DNA from: Metellina segmentata
Lineage: Eukaryota > Arthropoda > Arachnida > Araneae > Tetragnathidae
Assembly (NCBI GenBank): GCA_947359465.1
Contig: OX375872.1
Span: forward strand, 6,577,741-6,641,740
Reading direction: 5' to 3'
DNA length: 64,000 nucleotides
Shown here: positions 10,371-22,216 of the stretch, piece by piece
Numbering within the stretch: the stretch's first letter is position 1
Layout: every line of letters begins with the position of its first letter
Made by a program: the position numbers and the translations under genes
Notes under the pieces: model-generated
Told to the model about the DNA's origin: nothing
The model's input: only the letters and a program-made list of their open reading frames with translations
Database searches by the model: none

Positions 10371-10748
10371 TAAAATTTTCCGCAGATTTCAAATACGTTG
10401 AAATTTTTACTCGTATTTTTAACGGTCTATGAGATAGAAAAAAGAATTAAATAACTCCAGTTAAAAGTTTATTTGTTTTTTATAGTCTGCTAGAAAATCA
10501 TACCTCCGTGTAAAATGAAAAAAATAAATTTAGAATCTGATCTTTTATGGAAAACCATAATAATTAAATTTCATTAAATTAATTTTAAAATTTTCTGAAT
10601 TGAATTTTAAAATTCGCCGCCGCGACCCAAAAATTGCAAAAATTTCGTACTACCTGTGTGCCAAATCCCATTACTGTTTGTGCCAGATTCGTCAGGACTT
10701 TGCGTGCAGAAAACAAACAGCAAACACTTCCTTTTATAATATTAGAGA
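10371..10748 (-). mobile_element. Helitron-like fragment (minus), family 1
   Basis: The reverse complement begins TCTCTAATATTATAAAAGG at 10748 and matches the family-1 copy at 37854-38532 (the TTTTGGGTCGCGGCGAATTT region and the TTTCAACG...GAAATCTGCGG block). The terminal CTAG end is missing on the low-coordinate side. Confidence 0.65.
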
Positions 10749-10861
10749 TTTTTTTTTAAAACAGTGTATAGGGCCTACAGAAATTTTCAGTAAAAAAATC
10801 TGACTGACAAAAAAAAATCCGATTACTTGATTTTTTTAGTCATGATTTTTTTTACACCCTG

Positions 10862-11270
10862 GTAGAAAGTGTCCAGATCAGGGACAAAATGTAATATCAG
10901 TGGAGGAAGTTTGGTCAGAACACCGAGCAAGAGAAGGTTTCTTTGATAAATCATATGTCCTGAAGTGCGCAAAAAAAAGATTAAAGCTATACGTGCTGGT
11001 AAGGTATTTGCTTTGGATCCAATCTGAGGTAGCTTTCATGATCATAACAATGCCAGCCACTACCGCAGCTACTGAACGAAGTTTTAGCACTTACGGGCTA
11101 ATCCACTCTGCTAAAGGGAATAGGTTATATGTTGAAAGAAGTGGCAAATTGACATGTTGCACATAATATGAATCGTTTGAAAGAAAGTAAACATGAGAAA
11201 ATTCAGAATTTTGCGGGAGTTGTAGATGATAAAATGAAAACTTCAGATTCAGAAAGTGATTAGTCGATGA
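10862..11270 (+). pseudogene. hAT transposase C-terminal (dimerisation) fragment
   Basis: The frame 10900-11166 ends with MPATTAATERSFSTYGLIHS followed by NRLY and KLT, the conserved hAT C-terminal dimerisation motif (hATC). After the stop at 11164, other frames continue with NRLKESKHEKIQNF-like sequence. The catalytic part is absent, so this is a truncated remnant. The ORF start is arbitrary. Confidence 0.8.
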
Positions 11271-12924
11271 AAGTACTGTTGAAAATAGAAGTATAAAATT
11301 GAGTTAAATGTTTATATTTCTTTATTTTTAATGGAAGACTCAATGAAATATTACATTTTTAAATTACGATTCTTTTTCGTGTATTCATTCTTAGATTTAA
11401 AAAAAATATGTGCCATATTTTTTATGCATGTAGAAAAGAAAATTTTCTATTAGTTTCCTGCTGATTATTACCGAGAATTTTACATTTCTACCAGGACAAT
11501 AAATATTAGCAATAATACGAGTAACCAAATATGCAGAACGATTCCTTCTCTCTTAACAGATCACTTTATCGGAAGAGACACAAAGTTCGTGAGACCCGAA
11601 CTACTTGGGTTCAAAAATGTTTTGAGCTGAGGCTTGGTTTCTTTCTAACATGGTATAAATATTACAAATATACAGATAATATCAGTAAATATTCACAAAA
11701 ATAAAGAGCTAGGAAACACTTATATATGAAGCAAGCGATGTTTCAATTCTACCGATAGCTTCTCCAAGTTGTTCAACCCAATTAGTAGTGTCATTTCTAA
11801 AAAAAAACAGTTATTTTCAATTCACTCTCTTGGTGGTTGTATTGAGGAATTTCGTCACGAGCATATCTTGATTGACATTAAAGACAGATTTGGGTCACCA
11901 TCAAAAAAGCGGCAATATCTTGATGACGATATATCTCATTAGCAAAATTGGCCAGATCTTGATAGACTTGGAGAAAGATCATTGTTCAGGAGTTACTGAG
12001 TAGGAGCAAATTTTTAGAATAAAATAACATACATTTGGTTCCACTTATTTCATTTTAAGTATCATTATTGAAGTTCAATAAAGAAAAAAGATTTAATGTT
12101 TGATTTATAAACCATGATTCCATTTGTTTTTTGTATTCTCTCGATTTAAATCAAGCTGATAGAAATACCTTGAAGGGAATGATTGTTAAAAAGTACCTCA
12201 GAACCGCTTGAAACACTCAATCAATAGTTAGCTGAGTGATCATGCTATTATTAGTATTAATGTAAGATACTCAGCATGTATGCGATTTAAATCGTCCTAC
12301 CCGAAAGGGCAATAAAGTTAAAATTATGACTCTTAACGCTCACACTCAACCAATAGTTTCAGTGTTGTTAATGTCAAATACACAGCATGTAACTGTAGTC
12401 AACTCACACGGACCATATTTAGAGATGCGTTAAATATCGTTCCATACACTCACAGCGAAATTTCCTCTGAATGAGATTTACAGAGGGCCTCGATGAATAA
12501 GACCATACAAAAAAACTAGATATAAGAAAGAATCCACTTTTTTTTTATTTAAAAGGAGGTCAAACGATGCAGAACATCGCGGCTACGCAAAAAAAAAATC
12601 TATTTCCTAACACAAAAAGTCCGATTCGGGGAAGTACGGAATACTTCATGAAAGAACAGAGCAGGAATGTGAAAAAATAAGTTAAAACAAAAAATGAAAC
12701 TCGACAAATATAAAAGCATTAAAAATGCATTGTAAGCCATATTTAAGACAGAGAAATACACAGAAGTTTATGAAAATGGTAAATTATAATGCAAAATAAA
12801 AACACAATTTTTAGATTTTGGTATCTGAGAAAGTTATTAACAATACTGGTACACTAAAAGGCATTTCAAAATGCTTTCAATACTTAAATTGAGAAATAAC
12901 AATCCCACAGATAACTTCAGTTTG
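11271..12924. other. AT-rich interval without genes, holding dispersed-repeat pieces
   Basis: No coding sequence recognised. 11980-12080 (GGAGTTACTGAGTAGGAGC, then TTTGGTTCCACTTATTT) recurs at 16124-16200. 11905-11945 (CTTGATGACGATATATCTCAT) recurs, reverse complemented, at 51563-51590 beside the Sailor-like right end. 12250 and 12370 share a short CTCAGCATGTA/CACAGCATGTA segment. Confidence 0.5.
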
Positions 12925-13101
12925 CAGGGTGGCAACAAAATCCTTGTAAAAAATTTCCCTGATTTAACAATTCCCTTAAGAAATGTTGCATTCCGTGATT
13001 GTACCAATCCGTATCCACATACCACTATTTTAAAATATTTAGGGTCAGAGGGTGTAAAAGGATCCACAAATATTTTGTATTTTTTTCTCTAGATATTTTA
13101 A

Positions 13102-14262
13102 TTGTTATTGTTTGGAACTCTTAAAATTCAGATTCTGTTCTTCAGTCAAAGTGTTAGAGATGCCCAAAATTGCAAACCCACAAAACATACTTTGGCGGTT
13201 TTTCTAGATCTATCTAAGGCATTTGACAGGGTTTGGAAGTATAAATTACTTAACAAGTGTTACAATGACTTTAACATCAAAGGTAGAGCTCTCCCATGGA
13301 TCTCAAACTTTTTAAATCACAGAAATTTTTGCGTAAACTTTCAAAATAAGCAATCAGGATTTTACAGGTTGTATCAGGGAATCCCTCAGGGTTCCGTACT
13401 CAGTCCTACCCTGTTTTCCATGTTTATTGCAGGAATTGAAAAAATTGTATCACCATGCCAGATTGGCATCTTTGCAGATGACATTGTGTTGTGGTCTAGT
13501 GGTTCAGACATACGAAAACTGGAATCTAATCTAAACGGATCCTTAGAAGCTGTCCGTGATTTCTCAAACTCTCACAGGTTAAACTTCAATCCCTCAAAAT
13601 CAGTTAGTAGCTTCTTCACCACTAATAGACACCTCTACAATTATTCTCCTGCAGTGTACTTTTCTAATCAGTTACTGGACTGTGACAAATATCCAATTTA
13701 CTTGGGTTTTACATTGGATCCTGAGATAAACTGTAGGAAACATATAGAGAAAATAGCAGATAAAGCTAGAAAGCGTCTACAGATTTTGAAGTATATTTCA
13801 GGTAGAGACTGGGGAGCTGATGCTTCCACTCTCAGACTTACTTTTTGCTCCCTCGTGCGTCCCATTCTTGAGTATGGTTACCAGGTATTTCAAACGGCTT
13901 CTGCTTCTAACTTAAAGATCTTGGACAGAGTACAATTGAGTGCAGCAAGAATAATCACTGGGTTAAGGAATAGCTGCCCTAGTGAAGTGGTCCTATACGA
14001 AGCTGACATTTTACCTCTGACTACGAGATATAGGATTGGTTCTTTTAAATATTTTAATAAATTGTCAAGTCTTGGTGATTTTAACAGGACTGCTGAATTC
14101 ACTTTGAAGTGGAGGAGTAATCAGCGTTTAAAGAGAGACACCCCGATGGAATTTGTGAGGAAGGAGGGTTTTATTGATTTTGAGGTTATTCCCCTTCGAC
14201 CACTTTTAACTGCTTGCCTCCGACGGTGTCCCTTGAGAATGTCAGTTTTAATGATGAACTGA
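13102..14262 (+). pseudogene. LINE reverse transcriptase, 5' truncated, frameshifted at its end
   Basis: Starts within RT at VFLDLSKAFDRVW (first catalytic aspartate motif), then GIPQGSVLSPTLF and the FADD catalytic box near residues 124-127, then thumb-like RT sequence. The first residues before about 13130 are probably not element sequence. At about 14215 the frame shifts by one base into the RNase H frame, so ORF2 is broken there by a single indel. Endonuclease and ORF1 are missing. Confidence 0.88.
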
Positions 14263-15146
14263 AGACTCATGCCAATAAACAGACGGATCACCCAGACCTT
14301 TTGAAACAGTTGGCCCTGGAGGTTGTCAATAGCATCCCTTCTGATGCATTGGTCATCTATACGGACGGTAGCAAACTTGAAGACGGTAGAACCGGGAGTG
14401 GTGTTTTCATCAACAGCGCTGAGGACAAGGTCAAATGCAGCATCCGAAACCCTGACCATTGTTCAGTCTTTAGATCGGAGATCATAGCAATTGGTGCAGC
14501 CCTTAATTATGCACAGTCCACTGATAAAAATTGTATTTGGATTTTGACTGATACTAGGAGTGCTATACAGTATTTCAAAAATTGGCCACAAATTTTTGAC
14601 ATCCCAGACCAGGATATTCTGAAGCTTCTCTGCGAGATTGGCCTGAAAACACCAATAAGCCTCCAATGGATTCCATCGCATATCGGGTTGTATGGCAACG
14701 AGACAGCCGATGTACTCGCCAAGAATGGCTGTGATCTCCCTATGGACTGTTTGAATCGCCTCACTCCCACTGAGGTCCACTCCCTGGGAAAACAACGTTT
14801 GCTTTCCTTGTGGCGCCGTACGCCATCCCACCATTGGTATGCTGGCAATCACCCTGGACTCTCAATCACATGCTGTGGCCCTCGGCCTTTTCAATCGGCC
14901 ATGGCCAGATTTCGAAGTGGCCATCTTAAAAGTATCAAATTTCAGAACGGGGAGAGAATTTTCCCTCCTTGTTCCTGTTCCCTACCTGCCAGTCCTGATC
15001 ACCTTCTTCTCTGTCTTGGCGCTTCGTATAAGCAGCTGTTGGTTGATCAGGACTTTTTGCAGGTATATGGAGATCTGGCACGACGGGGCCTTCTGGACCT
15101 GGTGTAGGCTTTCCTACACCAGGGGGATGTGCAACAACAACAACTC
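13130..15146 (+). mobile_element. Non-LTR retrotransposon with RNase H (I/Jockey group), 5' truncated
   Basis: RT (from mid-domain) is followed by RNase H and a short cysteine/histidine tail, then ACACCAGGGGGATGT and a (CAA)n tail (CAACAACAACAAC, 15133-15145). 5' truncation is typical of target-primed reverse transcription. A simple-repeat 3' tail rather than poly(A) is typical of the I group, as is an ORF2 RNase H domain. Confidence 0.85.
14214..15107 (+). pseudogene. LINE ORF2 RNase H and C-terminal domain
   Basis: Continues ORF2 in another frame. RNase H motifs are visible: YTDGSK (D51), RSEIIAIGAA (E89), ILTDTRS (D113), WIPSHIGLYGNETAD (H and D166). After RNase H comes a CSCSLPASPDHLLLC segment, the Cys/His tail common to I/Jockey-type RNase H LINEs. 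The stop at 15105-15107 lies just before the 3' UTR. The counted first codon is TTG, in overlap with the RT frame, so this is a continuation and not a separate gene. Confidence 0.88.
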
Positions 15147-15668
15147 TTAAAATTGCAATTAAAAAACTGGAGAAATTTTTTTTAATATTTTGATCAAGAA
15201 ACTTTTTACACCTGAACCTACATTGTCATACTATTCATCGAAACCAAATGCAGATATACATAAATAATTCTACAAAAATGTAATTGCAAACAAAAATAAT
15301 TAACTTAATACACAAAAAAAACATCATTTCAAATTGTATCCCACACGTTGTATCACTATTCTCAATGCAACAAAACACTGCATCCGCAAAAAAAACGGCG
15401 GCGGCGGTTTCCGCGGTGTTTAAAAATTACGACACTATGGTTCTTTTTTCGAATTAAAATTTCAGAGAATACGATTTATTCGATTCACAAAAGCACTCAT
15501 AATCGTGCATCTCTAAATAGGACAAACGATAATAGTAGCTGTTTAAATTGTCAAAATTTCCCTGATTTTTTGTAAAATTTGGAAATTTTCCCCGAGATTT
15601 CCCTGATTTTTCCAGAAATAAAAAGTTCTCTGAGAATTCCCTGATTTCCAGGTTCTGTTACCACCCTG

Positions 15669-16471
15669 GTTTGGATTGTGGCACTACGCATTTTTCTTCA
15701 GCACGAAATGCTTTAATATTATTGATCATATAAAAAGTACTTTATCAAAATAAGTACTAATCTGTCGTAATACTAAACCCATACAAAGCACTTGTGAAAT
15801 AATAGCATTAGTAGGATACATTTTTTAAATAGTAGTCTCCTTGTAAAGGTAATTTTAGTTGCACACATACAAAATGGATTGACAAGAACACAAAAGTATG
15901 AAACAGACAATGAATATCTCACCAGTTTAAATTTTAAAAACAAAGGGCCAAATATTTCCTTAATAAGGTTTTCATGACAAGCTAGCAACCATATTCCGAA
16001 GGGAGGTTTTATGATTGCCTTGGCGCTATAACATCAATATTGGAAAAATTTACTCCTTACACATATTTTTCCGTATGCTATCTCTCTATATTAAAAAAAG
16101 TCCGAAATCCACTTGATCATTCTTCAGGAGTTACTGAGTAGGAGCAAATTTTGCATTTGGTTCCACTTATTTTATTTTTAATATAATTATTGAAGTTCAT
16201 TCATTATGAGTATCATTATCAAGTGTAGTTGAAGAAGCTATTGAAAACTTGCTACATTCGCTCGATTCTTAGACGGTTTTCCGAGAAAATACGGATCAGA
16301 AAATTACGAAATAACCTTGCTTTGTTCAAAATGGTACAGGGAACAAGATGGAGAAGATTTTTTTCCAAAGCGTCTATTAGTTTAGGGTGCATTCAACGAA
16401 ACAAACGCAAAATCGAACAGAAAGCCGGACAGAGAGACTTACGCAAGAAGTTCATTCACTAAATGAAGATA
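15669..16471. other. Non-coding interval with Helitron-like family-2 fragment
   Basis: No gene seen in 15669-16082. 16083-16110 begins TCTCTATATTAAAAAAAG, the 5' end of the family-2 elements (31134, 54106). 16230-16390 matches their internal CTCGATTCTTAGACGG...GAGAAAATACGGATCAG segment. The two pieces are separated by a repeat also found at 11980, so the copy is rearranged and truncated. Confidence 0.55.
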
Positions 16472-16898
16472 CACGGTGGCCCAGCGGGTAATGTTTGAAA
16501 CGAATCGAAATTTCAAAACACATAAGAGTGATGAAAAGTTTTTAATGATATGTATTCAAATTAAATAGTAAGCAATTATGGAGGTTCGAAGTGATCGCCT
16601 TCTTTAACAAGGACAGCAGTGAGGCAGTTCATGAATCCATCCATCACGCGTGAGCAGACCTCGATATCAATTGTATTGACTGCAGTTGTAACGGCGGTTT
16701 TCAGTTCAGGAAGTGTCTCTGTCACACTTTACTCTTCAGATAACCCAACAAGATATCGCAAAAGTTTAGATCCGGGGAACAGGGAGGTCATTCAATAACA
16801 CCTTGGAAGTGCGATGGGTAATCCAGCCCAATGATTCGACCATGAAAATGTTCAATGAGTACTTCAAAAACTTCCGCCGTGCGATGTGGTCTTGCACC
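16472..16898 (-). pseudogene. Tc1/mariner-superfamily transposase C-terminal remnant
   Basis: On the minus strand, several frames give a decayed C-terminus: ARPHRTAEVFE-like, then a proline-rich SPDLN...LLGYLKSK block (catalytic E region), then a C-terminal helix ending GDHFEP. A possible terminal repeat starts CACGGTGGCCCAGC after TA at 16470-16471. Stops and frameshifts are frequent. It ends abruptly at 16898. Confidence 0.6.
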
Positions 16899-17860
16899 CA
16901 GGGCTGTAGTGGAGGGTATACGCCGTATACCCTCTGGTTTTTCCAGCAAATTCCGTATACCCTCTGCTTTTTCTTAAAACTACGTACACGCTTTGCTTTT
17001 CCAAGAAAACTTCGCGCGAAACGTCACGTAAAACGCAGAGAGCTGTAGATGCAAAATAAAAGTCTCTATTGTAAGATATCACCTTTGTACATAATTCCAA
17101 AATCGTACCTATTAATCATAAGCAATTCATTCAAAGTATTGTCGATAGAATGAAATGTTACTGAAGAAAATTATCAACTTTTGAAGGATATATCCATGTT
17201 TAATCCAGAAAGTATAAATACAGGGGTTATTCGCTATGGAGAAAAGGAGGTAAAAAGGATCTGTCGACGTTTTGGTATAGATGAAATGTGCACTATTCAG
17301 GGTTTGAGGGACCAATGAAAACGCCCAAGTTGTTCCAGAAAAATTAAAGCCTCTTTTAAGAACAATTGAAATATTACCATGTTCCACGGCCGAATGCGAG
17401 CCCGGGCTTAGTTTAATGAATAATATAATGTAATAGATTTGAGATAATCTTTATTGATTTAAAACGTCTCCAATCTAGTATTTATTAAGGCAAATGGACC
17501 AACTATAGAACCATTTCAACCGGAAAAAATTTGTAAATTCTTGGTTGGCCAACCATCGCTCTTCAGTAGACAATAGATCGAGAGTATGCTCTACAAAATG
17601 AGACAGTGACGGATTTCTCTAGTGAAGCAGTTCGTAAAATATTTCAATGAAAATGATAGAGGAAGGCCTTCCAATTTGTTAAAACGAATTTCTGCTTAAG
17701 TCGAAGTTCCACAGTTCCTTTCCTATAGTATAAAATTAATATAGGCTTTTTTTCTCACGATAATTTGAACTTCGATTAATTCGAACATATTCCCCGGTCC
17801 TTTGAGTATACCCCATGGGCGTCCGGAGGAGGGGCAAATGTGTGAAAGAAAAGTCTAATT
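16899..17860. other. Non-coding interval with hAT-like terminus and shared repeat
   Basis: 16899 begins CAGGGCTGTAGTGGAGGG, of the hAT terminal style, followed by repeated GTATACCCTCTG motifs. No partner end was confirmed. 17690-17840 is repeated in reverse at 63170-63365 (see below). No coding sequence is recognised. Confidence 0.45.
17690..17840 (+). repeat. Dispersed repeat, also at 63170-63365 (reverse)
   Basis: Shared segments include AACTTCGATTAATTCGAA, CTTTCCTATAGTATAAAATT-like sequence and GAGTATACCCCATGGGCG next to GGAGGAGGGG. The other copy is in opposite orientation, with ATGGGGTATACTTAAGG and TCGAAGTTCAATCGTGAG. The class is unknown. Confidence 0.6.
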
Positions 17861-18302
17861 AGAATTATCCAATAAAAAGTGTTCAAACGGTTTCTGATAT
17901 GCAAATCAAGGTGTTACGTCATCCGACGGTAAATCAAGCGCTTTGAGCACAGTGAATATCTAAGTGAATTTCTGCAATAGAGTGTTTGATTTCAGTGTGT
18001 AAGGACTCGAAACGGTTTGTTATAACTCCGAAGAATCATTTGGAAGAATCTGTGAAGTGGCGCATTATCCGTCATTTAGAAGCAGGGCAGTCTTTCATGG
18101 AAGCAGAGAGGTCCGCCGCTAGGTGTCGAGCAGTGTGCGTCGCGTTTTCGGAGCTCCCGCGAAATTCAAGTTTTTTTTAGTTATTCTTCATTTATTTAGT
18201 ACTAAGCAGTGTATTACTTCTTTTTCTATCAGTTCAAACATTTTTAATTGTTTTTAAAGTACTTGTACTTAGTTTTTGACTTGTCAAATAGTCCTAAGTC
18301 AA

Positions 18303-18368
18303 GTCTCGTTAGGCCTAATTCACGTATGTCTCGTTAGGCCTAATTCACGTATGTCTCGTTGGGCCTAA
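18303..18368 (+). repeat. 25-bp tandem repeat in the LINE 5' UTR
   Basis: GTCTCGTTAGGCCTAATTCA plus five bases is repeated twice exactly (18303-18327, 18328-18352), then a partial third copy with one change. Downstream, AGTGCTTTTTCTGTG occurs three times (18410, 18435, 18465). Repeated 5' UTR blocks of this kind can be part of an internal promoter; that role is inference. Confidence 0.85.
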
Positions 18369-18503
18369 ATATTTTGTCTTGTTTGTTTTCATTCATTTCA
18401 TTCAAGTGCAGTGCTTTTTCTGTGTAATTGACTTAGTGCTTTTTCTGTGTGTTTGATTTTGTGTAGTGCTTTTTCTGTGCATTGAGTGTTACTTTGCATA
18501 AGC

Positions 18504-19277
18504 ATGGGTATAGTTAGAATGTTCAAGGAGATGAGGACAGAGGGAGCCAGTGGGGAGTTCTATGTGGAATGTGACTTGTGTGGGAATATGGTTGAGGCAG
18601 GAAAGGGGTGCGTGAGCGGGGTTAAAATGTCAGAGAAGGTTGAATTTACATGCAAGAGTTGTTTAGAGGTGGGTGATTTGAGGAAGGAGCTGGAGGCTTT
18701 GAAGGTGAGGGCTGTAGAGGGAGTGGAAAAGGGTGTCCAATGTGTAAACTTGGGGCATGTTGATCAGGGGGATAAGGTAACTAGAGGAGTAGTGGTTGGT
18801 GATTCAATGGTCAGGGTTTTGGGAGAAATGGTAGGGCGTAAAAAGCGCAAATTTGCAAGGTGTTGTTTGCCAGGTGCCAGGGTAAAACATGTAGTTGAGG
18901 CAGTTAAGGCAGGTGTGGTTAAAGGGGAGGAAAAGGCAGTAGTGTGGGTGGGAACAAATGACGTAGAGAGGACTACAAATGTCGAGTTTAAGAGGGAAGC
19001 AGAAACACTTTTAAGAGGCATTAAGTCTCATGGGGCAGAAGTAACAGTATTAGGATTACTACCTAGGTATGGGTTAGGCAATGGGTGGTTAAATCAAAGG
19101 GCCAATAAGATGAACGGGTTGTTAAGGGATTTGTGTGAGAGGGAGGAGGTTAGATTTTTAGATGTTTGGAAGGAGTGTAGGAGGGATTGGATAAGCAGGG
19201 ACAATTTGCATTTAAGCTTGATAGGTAATAGGGAGGTTGGCAAGCGGGTTTTGAATATTCTGGAGTCAAAAAACTAG
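18504..19277 (+). CDS. CR1 LINE ORF1: zinc-finger and SGNH-esterase-like protein
   Basis: 257 residues from the ATG at 18504; a GTG at 18486 in the same frame is not needed. The N-terminus has a Cys cluster (CDLCGNMVEAGKGC, later FTCKSC) like the PHD-type finger of CR1 ORF1. The C-terminal two thirds is esterase-like: VVVGDSMVRVLG (GDS nucleophile block), WVGTNDVE (GxND block) and DNLHLSLIGN (catalytic D/H block), so all expected SGNH positions are present. It probably acts as an RNP component with lipid/ester hydrolase potential. The frame is intact and ends 32 bases before the open ORF2 frame, in another phase. Confidence 0.85.
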   Translation: MGIVRMFKEMRTEGASGEFYVECDLCGNMVEAGKGCVSGVKMSEKVEFTCKSCLEVGDLRKELEALKVRAVEGVEKGVQCVNLGHVDQGDKVTRGVVVGDSMVRVLGEMVGRKKRKFARCCLPGARVKHVVEAVKAGVVKGEEKAVVWVGTNDVERTTNVEFKREAETLLRGIKSHGAEVTVLGLLPRYGLGNGWLNQRANKMNGLLRDLCEREEVRFLDVWKECRRDWISRDNLHLSLIGNREVGKRVLNILESKN

Positions 19278-19309
19278 TATACAAGCAGGGATGGGAAGGA
19301 CATAGAGGG

Positions 19310-22216
19310 TTGACAGTACACAGTAATTGCTTAGGAAAACTAACAGGGTCTAAATTGCAGGAGACAAACAATACAAAGGGAAAGTGCAATGTAAGGGAGA
19401 AAAACAATACCAAAACAAATAATACAAGGGGAAAGTGCAATCTAAGGGTGAAAAATAAGCTAAAAGTATTTTATTGTAATGCTCGCAGTGTGAGAAATAA
19501 AATGGATGAGCTCAAGGGAATTGCACAAGCAGAGGATATAGATATCATTGGGATTACTGAAAGTTGGGCAAGCAGTGAAGATGCACAAATTTTAGAATTA
19601 AGTGGATTCACAATGTTCAGGGAGGACAGAGAGAATAGGAAAGGGGGTGGGGTTTTGATTTATGTGAGAGAATTCTTAAACTGTACAGAAATAAAGTTAA
19701 ATAGTAAAACTGAGGGTATAGAATCAGTCTGGGTGAAACTGAATACAGACAAAGGCAAAGGACTAATTCTGGGTAATATATATAGACCTCCTGTTTATAG
19801 TGAAGAGCAGGAAAAGGGCATGTGCAATCTGATAAACGAAGCATGTCAAAAAGGAGAATTAATTTTAATGGGGGACTATAACTATCCAAATATTGACTGG
19901 ACAAACAATCTAGCTACAAATGGGAAAGGGGCAGAATTTTTGGAAGTGATACAGGATTGTTTTTTGTACCAGATGGTGTATGAGGATACTAGGGACAATG
20001 CAATATTGGATTTGATTTTAAGCAATGATGAGGATAGGGTGCAGGATTTGGTTATAGGTGAGCCACTGGGAGAAAGTGATCATAGAAGTATCAGATTAAG
20101 TATAAATTTTCAGTCAGCATACACAATCAATAGTAGAATAATTCCAAATTTCAGAAAGGCAAATTTTCATAAGATAAGGGAAGAGTTAAAGGAAACATTC
20201 AAAGGGGGATTATTAGCACTGCATCATTCTGAACAATGGGAGTAATTCAAGAATAAGTTAGACATGGTGTTAAAAAAACATGTAACGTTCAGGAAAAAAG
20301 GAAAATCTAGAAAATTGCTCCCTATGTGGTTTTCAGGGGAAACACACAAAGCTTTAAAATTAAAACAAAGAACATACAGGGTATATAAAAGCACTGGTAA
20401 CGACAGGGACATGGAGGCATATCAGAAAGCCAGAAAGGAGTTTAAAACTATTAGTCGGAAGCAAAAGGTGTCCTTGGAGGAAAAATTAGCAAGGGAAATA
20501 AATATAAAACCAAAAGAATTTTTTGCATATGCAAGTGGTAAAAATAAATTTAGCACTACACTGGGACCGTTAGAGGGGAAGGGAGGTGAATTAATTCAAG
20601 ACGAGGAGGGAATGGCAAACGTGTTAAATGACTTTTTTCTGGGGGTTTTCAATGGTAACTATAGTTTAAAAAAGGACCCCAAGGATGGAGCCTTTGCAGG
20701 GGGTATAATTAAAGAATGCAAATTCAACAGGGAAGAAATAGTACATCAGTTGAAAAGAATTAAGCCATCTAAAGCACCAGGGCCAGACGATATTTATCCG
20801 AGAGTACTAGTGGAATGCGCGGAAGAACTGGGGGAAGTAATTCACACGATATTTAATTCAACATATAGCACAGGTTGGGTGCCAATGGATTGGAAGTTGG
20901 CCAACATAACTCCAATTTTCAAAAAGGGAATACAAAGTGATCCGGGCAACTATAGACCAGTAAGTCTAACATCAGTAATTTGCAAAATATTTGAATCTCT
21001 GTTAAAAAAGCATATAATGTTATACTTGGAGGAGGGGGGACTGTTATCAGAGAGTCAGTATGGGTTTAGGAAGGGCAGATCCTGCTCTACAAACCTTTTG
21101 AAGTTCTACGAAAAAATTACTGAGGAGCTGGATAATAAGAGCAGTGTGGATATCATGTACATAGATTTTCAAAAGGCTTTTGATAAAGTACCTCATGAGG
21201 CATTACTGTTTAAATTGGAAAGGCTGGGGATTCAGGGAAAAACATTAATATGGATAAAGAATTGGTTATTGGGTAGAAAGCCGAAAGTGCAGGTAAAAGG
21301 AAATTATTCACAGTGGACAGAAGTTATAAGTGGGGTGCCTCAGGGATCAGTTTTGGGACCAATTTTATTTATAATTTTCATAGATGATATAGGTCAGGGG
21401 ATCAAGAATAGAATCAGTATATTTGCAGATGACTTAAAAATATGGGGGACAGTGGATACCAAGTTACAGATAGAAAATTTACAAGGGGATTTTGATAAGA
21501 TATCCGAATGGGCTGTAAAATGGGGTATGTCATTTAATGTAGGGAAATGTCAAGTTCTGCATATGGGTTACAGGAATAGTGGAGCCGAGTACTGTCTGCA
21601 GGGAGTAAAGGTAAAGGAGGGAGAAACAGTCAAGGATCTTGGGGTGATAATTCACAGGGATTTTAAAATGGGTCACCAATGTTCAGCTGCGGGTAAAAAG
21701 GCTAATAGGTTATTGGGGTATATTAAAAAGACTGTAACTTCAAGGGATAAGAATATAATCTTGCCATTATATAAGGGTTTAGTAAGACCACATCTAGAAT
21801 ATGCTGTACAATTCTGGGCTCCATATATGAGAAAGGACATAGAATCAATTGAAAGGGTTCAGCACAGAGCTACAAAAATAATAAAGGGGCTAGCAAATTT
21901 CGACTATAATGAACGTTTAAGTAAGCTAAACATGTATACACTGGAAAGAAGAAGAAGGAGGGGGGATTTGATTCAGCTTTTCAAGTTTGTAAAACAAGGG
22001 GACACAGAGGGCTTAAATTTCAATAGGGATAACAGAACAAGGGGCCATGGGTATAAATTGAATAAGACACATTTTAATCGGGATTTAAGGAAAAACTACT
22101 ACTTTAATAGGGTAATAGACAGTTGGAACGCGTTGCCAGAAAATATAGTTAATTCAAAGGGAGTGTACGAATTTAAGACACAATTGGATAGTCAGTGGGA
22201 ATTGGAGAATTCATAA
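19310..22216 (+). pseudogene. CR1 LINE ORF2: APE endonuclease and reverse transcriptase, one stop codon
   Basis: The frame is continuous for 968 codons except for a TAA at 20243-20245, between endonuclease and RT. Endonuclease motifs: FYCNARSVRNKMDEL, GITESW (catalytic E), ILMGDYNYPNIDW (D/N) and GESDHRSI (SDH). RT motifs: PSKAPGPDDI, YRPVSLTS, YIDFQKAFDKV, GVPQGSVLGPILF and FADD at residues 705-708. The C-terminus has the usual WNALPENIV block. The natural start is unclear: the first counted codon is TTG and the next in-frame ATG lies inside the endonuclease. Confidence 0.9.

Larger units (their letters stand above)
12925..15668. mobile_element. Possible hAT-type element enclosing a LINE
   Basis: Left CAGGGTGGCAACAAAATCC at 12925 and right ACAGAACCTGG/CCACCCTG at about 15644-15668 are imperfect inverted repeats starting CAGGGTGG, each followed inward by TTTCCCTGATTT motifs. 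No convincing 8-bp duplication flanks them, so the pairing is tentative. The LINE at 13130-15146 lies inside. Confidence 0.4.

Noticed and set aside
14463..14852. Minus-strand frames of 113-129 codons opposite the LINE RNase H
   Set aside because: Antisense shadows of a strongly supported coding region.
12925..15668. 8-bp duplication for the CAGGGTGG-ended element
   Set aside because: Flanks (TCAGTTTG and GTTTGGAT) do not match as a direct repeat, so hAT assignment stays tentative.
18303..18368. CRISPR-like repeats
   Set aside because: Direct tandem copies without spacers, inside a eukaryotic LINE 5' UTR.
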